The translations under genes and the position numbers were made by a program. From the NCBI GenBank assembly GCA_964592125.1, contig CAZQBV010000009.1, positions 1-46,417 on the forward strand: a stretch of DNA of 46,417 bases. Reading direction: 5' to 3'. Source of the stretch: UBA5399 sp964592125. Lineage in GTDB: Bacteria > Bacillota > Clostridia > Christensenellales > Christensenellaceae. Below the pieces are notes generated by a model that worked only from the letters and a program-made list of their open reading frames with translations, searched no databases and was not told the DNA's origin. The stretch's first letter is position 1. Every line of letters begins with the position of its first letter. This document shows, piece by piece, positions 22,796 to 30,229 of this stretch.

Positions 22796-24748
22796 TTATT
22801 TTTTCAATTCTTCAATCATGTCACGTATTTTTGCCGCCACTTCAAACTCTAGCTCTGCCGCGGCCTCTTTCATTTGCTGCGTCAGCACATCTATGCGCAT
22901 CTTGCGCTCTCCCTCTGGCATGTCAATGGTTTCCTCCACCTTTTGGGTAAGTGAAAAGCTTGCCTTAATCTCTTTGGAGATGGAAGCCGGCGTTATGCCA
23001 TGTTCCTCGTTGTATGCCCGCTGCTTTGCACGGCGGCGGTCTGTCTCGTCCATTGCGGCCTTAATAGACTTGGTAATGGTATCTGCATATAGTATTACTC
23101 TGCCTTGATCATTCCTAGCCGCTCTGCCAATGGTTTGTATCAGCGAAGTTTCGTTGCGCAGGAACCCTTCTTTATCTGCATCCAGTATTGCCACCAGCTC
23201 CACTTCGGGAATGTCCAGCCCTTCGCGCAGCAAATTAATTCCCACCAGCACATCGAATTCGCCCAGCCGCAGCCCCCGCACAATTTCTATGCGCTCCAAT
23301 GTGTCTATTTCGCTGTGCATATATTTCACACGCACGCCCATATCTTCATAATACTCGGTCAGCCGTTCCGCCAGCTTTTTGGTAAGCGTGGTAACCAACA
23401 CGCGCCTTTTGCGCGCAGCCACTTCTCTAATTTCATCCAGCAAGTCGTCCAGCTGCCCAGTTGTTGGGCGAATTTCCACTTCCGGATCCAGCAATCCTGT
23501 GGGGCGAACAATTTGCTCCACCACCTTGCCTGCCGCCAGCTCCCGCTCGTACACCGCCAGCGTTGCCGAAACATAAATTGCCTGGTTCAGTTTCGTATTA
23601 AATTCATCAAACTGCAACGGCCTGTTGTCGTAGGCCGCAGGCAGCCTGAATCCGTAGTCCACCAGCATTTGCTTACGCGAACGATCCCCATTGTACATGG
23701 CACGCACCTGCGGCAAAGTGGCATGGGATTCATCCACAAACAGCAAATAATCTTTCGGAAAAAAGTCCATCAGTGTATACGGCGCATCGCCCGGGCTTCT
23801 GCCGTCAAAATAACGCGAATAGTTTTCTATTCCCGAACAATATCCCAGCTCTTTCAGCATTTCTATATCATACAGGGTTCGCTGGGTCAGCCGCTCTGCC
23901 TCCAACAGCTTGCCCTCTGCCTTAAATTTTTCCACCTGTGCTAGCATGTCTTTTTGAATTCTAGGCAGTTGCGCCAGCACTTTTTCATGCTCCATTGCAT
24001 AGTGGGACGCAGGGAATATCAATACATATTTTGTTGTGCTCAGCTTTTTTCCGGTCAGGGCATCCACCTCGAAAATCTGCTCAATTTCATCGCCGAAATA
24101 CTGAATGCGCAGTGCCTTCTCATTCTGGTTGGCCGGAATGATTTCCACCACATCCCCCCGCACGCGGAAGGTTCCGCGCTGTATGTCCAAATCGTTGCGT
24201 GTAAAGTTAATGCCCACCAGCTTTTCCAGCAGGGCTTCCCGGGGCAGCTCCATTCCCTCCCGCAACGGCAAAGAAAGATTTGCATAGGTTTCGGGCGCAC
24301 CAATACCATAAATGCAGGACACGCTGGAAATAACCACCACATCCCTACGTTCCAGCAACGAGGAAGTTGCCGAGTGCCTCATTTTATCTATTTCATCATT
24401 TATGCTGGCATCTTTTTCTATAAACAAATCCCGCCCAGGTATGTATGCCTCTGGCTGGTAGTAGTCGTAATAGCTAACAAAAAACTCCACGGCATTGTTG
24501 GGGAAAAACTCCTGAAACTCACTATACAGCTGTGCCGCCAATGTTTTGTTGTGCGCCAAAATCAAAGCCGGGCGGCCTGTACGCGCAATTACATTTGCCA
24601 TTGTAAATGTTTTGCCGCTGCCCGTTACGCCCAGCAACACCTGCGCATTCTGCCCCTGCTCCACACCCTTGCACAGCGCCTCTATTGCGCGTGGCTGGTC
24701 ACCTGCCGGGCTGTAGTGGGAATGCAATTCAAAACTTCTCTGTTCCAT
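22796..24748 (-). CDS. uvrB: Excinuclease ABC subunit B
   Basis: A 650-residue UvrB, the helicase-like subunit that receives DNA damage from UvrA and recruits UvrC. Walker A GVTGSGKT is at residues 40-47, the damage-probing beta-hairpin region contains YYDYYQPEAYIP near residue 95, the DESH box occurs in FVDESHATLPQ, and helicase motifs follow (YVSATLA, TLTKKLAERL, GINLLREGLDIPEVE, QTIGRAARN). The C-terminal UVR motif ELEFEVAAKIRDMIEEL, which binds UvrC, is complete. The ATG follows AAGAGGT. I looked for a Firmicute LexA box (GAAC-4-GTTC) in the 150 bases upstream and found none. Confidence 0.97.
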   Translation of the reverse strand: MEQRSFELHSHYSPAGDQPRAIEALCKGVEQGQNAQVLLGVTGSGKTFTMANVIARTGRPALILAHNKTLAAQLYSEFQEFFPNNAVEFFVSYYDYYQPEAYIPGRDLFIEKDASINDEIDKMRHSATSSLLERRDVVVISSVSCIYGIGAPETYANLSLPLREGMELPREALLEKLVGINFTRNDLDIQRGTFRVRGDVVEIIPANQNEKALRIQYFGDEIEQIFEVDALTGKKLSTTKYVLIFPASHYAMEHEKVLAQLPRIQKDMLAQVEKFKAEGKLLEAERLTQRTLYDIEMLKELGYCSGIENYSRYFDGRSPGDAPYTLMDFFPKDYLLFVDESHATLPQVRAMYNGDRSRKQMLVDYGFRLPAAYDNRPLQFDEFNTKLNQAIYVSATLAVYERELAAGKVVEQIVRPTGLLDPEVEIRPTTGQLDDLLDEIREVAARKRRVLVTTLTKKLAERLTEYYEDMGVRVKYMHSEIDTLERIEIVRGLRLGEFDVLVGINLLREGLDIPEVELVAILDADKEGFLRNETSLIQTIGRAARNDQGRVILYADTITKSIKAAMDETDRRRAKQRAYNEEHGITPASISKEIKASFSLTQKVEETIDMPEGERKMRIDVLTQQMKEAAAELEFEVAAKIRDMIEELKK

Positions 24749-24872
24749 GCTACCTCTTGTATCCTATCTTCCTATTCCTTCCATTTGCATAAAACGCAAA
24801 CTATTTACAAAAACTATTATGCTATGGTTTATTATACTATTCACCAATTTAATTCCGCGCATATGCACGGGG

Positions 24873-24897
24873 TTCATAATGCTTTTGACATTATGAA
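24873..24897. repeat. Perfect hairpin upstream of uvrB
   Basis: TTCATAATG (24873-24881) pairs with CATTATGAA (24889-24897); an outer pairing ACCAATT/AATTGGT (24843-24849 with 24896-24902) competes with it. It lies about 125 bases before uvrB and next to repeat copy B, of which it may be the left part. No T-run follows on either strand. Confidence 0.5.
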
Positions 24898-24920
24898 TTG
24901 GTAAAGCCATTCAATACTTA

Positions 24921-25010
24921 TACTTCAAAATGACATGTCATTTTTGTGCCGCATTTTATGCGGCGATAGAAAAACTGTTTTAGGTTTTTCTATCAGTGTT
25001 TAGTATTATA
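24921..25010. repeat. Hairpin repeat, copy B
   Basis: Gap-free match to copy A at 3061-3150. It has three successive palindromes: AAAATGAC/GTCATTTT (24927-24944), GCCGCAT/ATGCGGC (24948-24964) and GATAGAAAAAC/GTTTTTCTATC (24965-24994), then CAGTGTTTAGTATTA. Several differences from copy A keep or restore pairing (GCCGCAT against the shorter CGCAT stem), which suggests selection on structure. It lies in the 412-base spacer between divergent-looking uvrB and the end of the FkbM gene; the rest of that spacer shows one more imperfect hairpin (about 25054-25092) and no gene. Confidence 0.65.
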
Positions 25011-25161
25011 TCAGATTTGTGTGCAACTTTTGGTGCCTTATACAAAAAAGTTGTAAACAAACTATGTCTTTCGGGTATACTTTGTTTGCATTTAAAAAAT
25101 CCCCACTCAATAAGCAGGGATCAAAGTATAAGTCTCGTTCTTCACACTCCCACGAAGTGCA

Positions 25162-26211
25162 TTACACAAAATAAAAATATGTGTCCCACGCGGGAAGACA
25201 TCTAGTACGGCGCATATACACTTTGTAGTCGCTGCACAATTCCTTTACCATAATAGGCAGAAACAAATCCTCATTCCTGTGGTAGGCCGCCACTTCCAGC
25301 TTTGGCCGTCTTTGAGCAATGGTTTCCCTTGCACCCAGAAGCGCCGACACCTCAAACCCCTCCACATCCAGCTTGATATAGCTAACATCATTGGTTATGC
25401 TATCTATACGCTTTTGCACCACCGTTTTGTTGCCTGTTTCACTCACTGCAGATTGCCTGCCACCCAGCGCATCGAAACAAACTTCTGCATCGCGATTGCC
25501 CAACGCAGCATTAATGCAGAATAGCCTAGGTATATCCACTGTGTTCCTCACCAGCTTTTCATAGCTACGCTCATCTGGCTCCACAGCATATATTTTATCA
25601 TAGTTTGTCACCCTCTGTACAAACGTTTTTACCGTATCGCCATCGTAGGCGCCGCCATCCACATACACCTCTTTGTTGGATAGCTTCAGCACATTTTTGT
25701 ATACTTCATCAGCCGGGCTCTCGCTGGCCATCAGCCAATCCAATCCACCGCTCAGTTTGTAATGCAATATATTTGTAAAAGTTTTTTTGGATTGCGCATC
25801 TTCCAGCAAATCATACACCTGCTCCAGCAAGTCCATTTTTTGATCCACATACTCCCTGTCAAACAGGCCATCCCCCGCAATTTCCACATCCGGCACATAC
25901 AGCTCCTGTTCGGATGCAATTTTTTGTATATTGGCAATCACATCCTCACGATGGGTACCAAACGCCACCAACACCACCATGTTGCCATACTGCCTGCACG
26001 CTTCTTTATAGGTTAACACCCTGTGCCCGTGAAAGTTGTGTCCACGAACAAATTCGTCACTGGCAAATACGCCAGCCAAAGGAATGCCATGTTCTTTCAA
26101 ATGATGTATAATTCTATCTGCACCATTGCCCATTCCATAAAGTACCACGGGCTTGTTTGTCCTTGCCAGCTTTTCAAAAAGCGGCTGCTCTTTTATTAAG
26201 GTTGTGTCCAT
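25162..26211 (-). CDS. FkbM-family methyltransferase with N-terminal Rossmann-like domain
   Basis: 349 residues. The C-terminal half is an FkbM-type S-adenosylmethionine methyltransferase: SAM loop VYVDGGAYDGDT at residues 182-193, acidic strand end YAVEPDERSYEKL, and the later YIKLDVEGFEVSAL block. FkbM enzymes usually O-methylate sugars or other small hydroxyl groups. The N-terminal 110 residues form a separate nucleotide-binding-like fold, VVLYGMGNGADRIIHHL then VLVAFGTHREDVIANI, as found in several Clostridial FkbM proteins. The ATG follows GGGAG. It starts 28 bases after mutY on the same strand, so the two are probably cotranscribed, without an obvious functional link. A role in glycan or flagellin-glycan methylation is possible but unproven. 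Confidence 0.82.
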   Translation of the reverse strand: MDTTLIKEQPLFEKLARTNKPVVLYGMGNGADRIIHHLKEHGIPLAGVFASDEFVRGHNFHGHRVLTYKEACRQYGNMVVLVAFGTHREDVIANIQKIASEQELYVPDVEIAGDGLFDREYVDQKMDLLEQVYDLLEDAQSKKTFTNILHYKLSGGLDWLMASESPADEVYKNVLKLSNKEVYVDGGAYDGDTVKTFVQRVTNYDKIYAVEPDERSYEKLVRNTVDIPRLFCINAALGNRDAEVCFDALGGRQSAVSETGNKTVVQKRIDSITNDVSYIKLDVEGFEVSALLGARETIAQRRPKLEVAAYHRNEDLFLPIMVKELCSDYKVYMRRTRCLPAWDTYFYFV

Positions 26212-26239
26212 CTATTTCTCCCATCTATGGCAGTTTGCA

Positions 26240-27301
26240 TCAACCAAACTGCTGTAAAAACCATTGCACATACTTTTTAAATGCCGATGGTACTGAAAAT
26301 GCCTCTGCAAGCTGCTGCGCATCTGCCCATACCAGTTGTTCCCCAACACCGGTATCCTCCACCTGCACTTCATACGCGCACATATGCCACTCCACATGCG
26401 TAAACACATGCTTGGCTGATTCCAGTGCTTTTATTTTCTGTGGTTTCAGGCCGTTTTCCTCCAGCCATACTTCCACAGCCTGCTTATCCACAAAGCCGTC
26501 CATGCTGGGCAGTTCCCAAAGGCCTGCCAGCAGTCCCTTTGCTGCCCGCTTGCGCAGTGCCAGCTTTTTGCCCTGCACCAACAGCAATACTGTTCTTTGT
26601 TCCAGCTTTCGTTGTTTCTTTTTCGCCTTCACCGGTAGCTGTTCCTGCACCCCTTGTTTGTATGCCTCACACAATTGTACCAGCGGGCACTTTTCGCATA
26701 ACGGCTGCCCATTGGGAATGCACACCATAGCCCCCAGCTCCATCAAAGCCTGTGTAAAGGCCGAAGTTTCCCCTTCTGGCATAATGCACTTTAACAGCGC
26801 CTCCGCTTCTTTTTTGGTTTCAGGCAGCATCACATCACTTCTGTCTGCCCGAAGCCGTGCCAGCACGCGCAGCACATTGCCATCCACTGCCGGGCAGGGC
26901 TGCCCAAATGCTATGGAAAGAACGGCACCCGCAGTATAGCTTCCCACACCGGGCAATGCCAGCCACTGCTCGTAGCGTTCGGGAAACTCTCCATCGTATT
27001 GCTCCACTATGTGCTGGGCAGCCTTTTGCATGTTGCGTGCCCTGTTGTAATAGCCAAGGCCCTCCCACAGCTTCATCAGCCGTTCTGCAGGAACTTCCGC
27101 AAGTGCATAAACATCGGGAAGCTCTTTCACAAAACGAATAAAATAGTCGTACGCCGCACTTACCCGCGTTTGCTGCAACATAATTTCTGAAACCCACACG
27201 CGATACGGTGTTGCATCCTCCCGCCATGGCAGTATACGCGCATGCTTTGCATACCAGTTTAGCAACGGCCGGACAACACAGCCCATTTCCCTTTTTTCCA
27301 T
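26240..27301 (-). CDS. mutY: A/G-specific adenine glycosylase
   Basis: About 353 residues. MutY removes adenine mispaired with 8-oxoguanine. The catalytic Glu is in EIMLQQTRV, the helix-hairpin-helix in LPGVGSYTAGAVLSIAFG, and the catalytic Asp in AVDGNVLRVLAR. The 4Fe-4S ligands follow as C-x7-C-x2-C-x5-C in CIPNGQPLCEKCPLVQLC. The C-terminal Nudix-like domain that recognises 8-oxoG is present (LLVQGKKLALRKRAAKGLLAG). The start is uncertain: ATG 27301 and ATG 27286 both lack a well-spaced ribosome site, and 27286 gives the family-like start MGCVVRPLLNWY. A TATAAT lies at 27307-27312, so the leader may be very short. Confidence 0.93.
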   Translation of the reverse strand: MEKREMGCVVRPLLNWYAKHARILPWREDATPYRVWVSEIMLQQTRVSAAYDYFIRFVKELPDVYALAEVPAERLMKLWEGLGYYNRARNMQKAAQHIVEQYDGEFPERYEQWLALPGVGSYTAGAVLSIAFGQPCPAVDGNVLRVLARLRADRSDVMLPETKKEAEALLKCIMPEGETSAFTQALMELGAMVCIPNGQPLCEKCPLVQLCEAYKQGVQEQLPVKAKKKQRKLEQRTVLLLVQGKKLALRKRAAKGLLAGLWELPSMDGFVDKQAVEVWLEENGLKPQKIKALESAKHVFTHVEWHMCAYEVQVEDTGVGEQLVWADAQQLAEAFSVPSAFKKYVQWFLQQFG

Positions 27302-27447
27302 TTCCACATTATACAATGTTCTGTTTCAATGCGCAAATCCGTTTCACCCCCTGCTTGACATTTTGTGTAAAGCATGGGAAAGTTGAATTATAGTTTGTTC
27401 CATACTAATATACGCAGCCCAAAATAATGGGCAGAAAGGGTTACAAT

Positions 27448-28068
27448 ATGAATGTATTGCTACTGAACGGCAGCCCCAGAAAAAACGGTGCCATGTTTAC
27501 CGCTCTTTCCGAGGTGAAAACACAGCTGGAAAAAAACGATATCAAAACCACGGTGCATCACCTTGGCAAAAAGCCCATTTATGGCTGTATCGACTGCCGC
27601 AAATGCAGGAAAACAGGGTATTGTGTATTCAAAGAAGACGGTGTAAATGAATGCATCGATTTACTGAAAAAAGCAGATGGCTTTGTGGTGGCGTCTCCCG
27701 TGTACTATGCAGGGCCAAACGGTGCTTTGTGTGCCTTTTTGGATAGGCTATTTTATGCAAATAGCGCTGCTTTCGCTTTCAAGCCTGCTGCCGCTATTGT
27801 AAATTGCAGACGGGGCGGGGCAAGTGCGGCTTTCGACCGCCTGAACAAGTACTTTACCATCGCCCGCATGCCAGTGGTGCCCTCCCAATACTGGAACTCC
27901 ACCCATGGCCGCACACCCGAAGATGTAGCAAAGGATAAGGAAGGCCTACAAACCATGCGCACATTGGCCGACAATATGGCTTGGCTGCTGAAATGCATTC
28001 GCCATGCCAAAGGCACTGTGCCCTATCCCACCATAAAACCTGTGAAAACCACAGATTTTATAGACTAA
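27448..28068 (+). CDS. Flavodoxin-fold NAD(P)H/FMN reductase, iron-sulfur-flavoprotein-like
   Basis: A 206-residue flavodoxin-fold protein. The FMN phosphate loop LLLNGSPRKNG is at residues 3-13, the cysteine segment CIDCRKCRKTGYC near residues 49-61 is like the compact cluster motif of iron-sulfur flavoproteins and related reductases, and FVVASPVYYAGPNGALCAFLDR is the second FMN-binding block. Such proteins move electrons between NAD(P)H or ferredoxin and FMN or small acceptors in anaerobes. ATG 27448 follows AAAGGG; the frame also has an ATG at 27427 upstream of that site. It is divergent from mutY and about 125 bases before a HAD gene. Confidence 0.82.
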   Translation: MNVLLLNGSPRKNGAMFTALSEVKTQLEKNDIKTTVHHLGKKPIYGCIDCRKCRKTGYCVFKEDGVNECIDLLKKADGFVVASPVYYAGPNGALCAFLDRLFYANSAAFAFKPAAAIVNCRRGGASAAFDRLNKYFTIARMPVVPSQYWNSTHGRTPEDVAKDKEGLQTMRTLADNMAWLLKCIRHAKGTVPYPTIKPVKTTDFID

Positions 28069-28192
28069 AAGGCTGGATTCTATACTCTTTGTTTGCCCTT
28101 ATTTTCCCGCATATAATGTGCTTCTGCAATTGATTCAATCGCAGAATTATGATATTATAATGCAGAAAACAATGGGGAAACGGGAGTATACA

Positions 28193-28852
28193 ATGCGCAA
28201 CTACGATTTGGTAATTTTTGATATGGATGGCACCCTTGTGGATTCGGACAGAGCTCACAACAAAATGTTTGGTGCATTTTGGCAGCGGCATTTTCCGGAA
28301 TACTACGGCAAGGATATTGTGGAAAATGGCAAGGGCAAAACCTTGCTTAGCATATTTCGCGATGCAGGGATAGAAGGCGAAAAACTGGAACGCGTGTTTG
28401 ACAAATTGGATGAATATTATAAATATCAGGCCGATGAACTGATTGACAGCCTAACATTTATAGATGGCGCCACCGAAACCATTCGCGCTTTAAAGGCGGG
28501 TGGCATTTCCGTTGCCCTCGTTTCCAACTCTATGCACGAATTGGTACAGAAAATTGCCGAAGCCAACCACATGCTGCAGGAATTCTGCGTGGTAACGGGC
28601 GCACACAGGGATGCAAAGGACAAGGCGGAGCGTTTCCGAAATATATTGGAAGAAACAAAAACGGATACCAGCCGGGCACTTTATATCGGCGATTCGGAAC
28701 TAGACGTTTCGGCCGCTCATGCTTGCCATATGGATTGCTGCATACTGTACACCCCCATTGCGTGGGTGCGTTCCGCAGAAAGCCTGCTGAATGAATACAA
28801 CCCCGATTTTATTGTAAAAGATGTTCGCAATATAGTGAAGATAGCTCTTTAG
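28193..28852 (+). CDS. HAD-family hydrolase, phosphoglycolate-phosphatase-like
   Basis: A 219-residue haloacid-dehalogenase phosphatase. Motif I FDMDGTLVDSD supplies the nucleophile Asp10 and Asp12, motif II is in VALVSNSMHEL, motif III Lys lies in the DKAERFRNI segment, and motif IV is YIGDSELDVSAAH. The alpha-helical cap lies between motifs I and II (about residues 15-90). This arrangement fits phosphoglycolate phosphatase or beta-phosphoglucomutase relatives; the substrate is not readable. ATG 28193 follows GGGAG. It ends 16 bases before proA, so it is likely cotranscribed with proA and argH. Confidence 0.82.
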   Translation: MRNYDLVIFDMDGTLVDSDRAHNKMFGAFWQRHFPEYYGKDIVENGKGKTLLSIFRDAGIEGEKLERVFDKLDEYYKYQADELIDSLTFIDGATETIRALKAGGISVALVSNSMHELVQKIAEANHMLQEFCVVTGAHRDAKDKAERFRNILEETKTDTSRALYIGDSELDVSAAHACHMDCCILYTPIAWVRSAESLLNEYNPDFIVKDVRNIVKIAL

Positions 28853-28868
28853 GAGGTTGCAAATAAAA

Positions 28869-30116
28869 ATGGTTACAAATGAAACTGTGATTGCCATAGC
28901 GCAAGCCGCAAAACAAGCAAAGCACAAGGTTGCAGGGCTTTCCACCATCCAAAAAAACGATATTTTGAACGCAATGGCAGAGGCATTGCTGCAAAGCACC
29001 GCCTATATTTTGGAGCAAAACGCCATGGATGTGGAAGCCTCGCGCGCGAAAGGCCGCACGGCTACGCTGATAGACAGACTGGCGCTTTCGGAAGAGAGAA
29101 TTGCCGCCATGGCGCAGGGCTTGCGGGACATTGCCCTGCTGGACGACCCGGTGGGCGAAATTCTCCATGCGGTAAAGCGCCCCAATGGGCTGACGATTGC
29201 CAAGCAACGCGTACCTATGGGGGTAATAGGCATTATTTACGAGGCGCGCCCCAATGTAACTGCCGATGCTGTTGGCCTGTGCCTAAAGGCGGGCAGCGCT
29301 GTGGTGCTAAAGGGCGGCAGCGAGGCCATTCATTCCAACGTATCCATTGCAAATGCCATGATAGAGGCAGGTGCAAAAGCCGGGCTACCCAAAGGCGCAG
29401 TGGGGCTGATACAGGATACCTCTCGCGAGGCAGCCACCGCTATGATGAAGATGAACGGCACCATAGATGTTCTAATTCCTCGCGGCGGCGCCGGGCTAAT
29501 ACGTTCGGTGGTGGAAAACGCTACCGTTCCCATTATAGAAACAGGCACGGGCAATTGCCATATTTATGTGGACGCCTCTGCCAATTTGGAAATGGCTACA
29601 AAAATCACGGTAAATGCGAAGGTTTCGCGACCATCGGTTTGCAACGCTGCTGAAAGCCTGCTGGTGCACACCAGTGTTGCCGATGCATTTTTGCCCATTG
29701 TGTTTACCGCGCTGAAAGCGGAAAATGTGGAAATACGCGGCTGCGGCATCAGCCAGAAACATGGCGCAATTCCCGCTACAGACGAGGATTATTACACCGA
29801 ATTCTTGGATTTTATTATTTCTGTGAAAGTGGTGGATAGCTTTGACGAGGCAGTGGCGCATATCAACAAATACAGCACCGGCCATTCCGAAGCCATTATT
29901 ACAAACGATTATACGCATGCAAAACGGTTTCAAAACGAGGTGGATTCCGCTGCTGTGTATGTGAATGCCAGCACGCGCTACACCGATGGTTTTGAGTTTG
30001 GCTTTGGCGCAGAGATTGGCATATCCACACAAAAGCTGCACGCGCGTGGACCAATGGGTCTGCCCGAGCTAACCACAGTAAAATACATTATAGATGGCGA
30101 TGGACAAATTCGGTAA
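28869..30116 (+). CDS. proA: Glutamate-5-semialdehyde dehydrogenase
   Basis: A 415-residue ProA, which reduces gamma-glutamyl phosphate to glutamate-5-semialdehyde in proline synthesis. Family blocks are AAKQAKHKVAGLSTIQKND near the N-terminus, GVIGIIYEARPNVTADA, VVLKGGSEAI, DVLIPRGGAGLI and the catalytic Cys258 in RPSVCNAAES, then the C-terminal STGHSEAIIT and GPMGLPELTTVKYI. The ATG at 28869 has AGGAGG 12 bases upstream; a TTG nearer to it is too close. The partner kinase gene proB is absent from the window, which is unusual as the two usually adjoin. A large RNA hairpin begins directly after its stop codon. Confidence 0.95.
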   Translation: MVTNETVIAIAQAAKQAKHKVAGLSTIQKNDILNAMAEALLQSTAYILEQNAMDVEASRAKGRTATLIDRLALSEERIAAMAQGLRDIALLDDPVGEILHAVKRPNGLTIAKQRVPMGVIGIIYEARPNVTADAVGLCLKAGSAVVLKGGSEAIHSNVSIANAMIEAGAKAGLPKGAVGLIQDTSREAATAMMKMNGTIDVLIPRGGAGLIRSVVENATVPIIETGTGNCHIYVDASANLEMATKITVNAKVSRPSVCNAAESLLVHTSVADAFLPIVFTALKAENVEIRGCGISQKHGAIPATDEDYYTEFLDFIISVKVVDSFDEAVAHINKYSTGHSEAIITNDYTHAKRFQNEVDSAAVYVNASTRYTDGFEFGFGAEIGISTQKLHARGPMGLPELTTVKYIIDGDGQIR

Positions 30117-30199
30117 GGCGATACCGCACAGAAATCGAGTCGTTGGCATCACGCAAAAAGACTAGTGATGACGACGTGCGCGGTTTGTGCGGTGTTGCC
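30117..30199 (+). ncRNA. Structured intercistronic RNA between proA and argH
   Basis: A long hairpin starts at the base after the proA stop. The basal stem pairs 30117-30130 (GGCGATACCGCACA) with 30186-30199 (TGTGCGGTGTTGCC), 14 pairs including two G-U wobbles. After a two-base bulge, 30133-30137 pair with 30181-30185 (one wobble), then GTCGT (30139-30143) with ACGAC (30171-30175) and CATCAC (30147-30152) with GTGATG (30165-30170), with a 12-base loop. All three wobbles pair only as plus-strand RNA. There is no T-run after it, so it is not an intrinsic terminator. argH's ribosome site follows about 17 bases later. It may protect, process or regulate the operon message. Confidence 0.6.
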
Positions 30200-30229
30200 C
30201 TAATAAAAATAGAGAAACGGAGCACAGGC

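Noticed and set aside
24749..24900. LexA (SOS) box before uvrB
   Set aside because: No GAAC-N4-GTTC or close variant found in the 150 bases before uvrB.
23105..24904. Two long plus-strand frames (279 and 316 codons)
   Set aside because: Antisense to uvrB, which is unmistakable on the minus strand; composition fits shadows.
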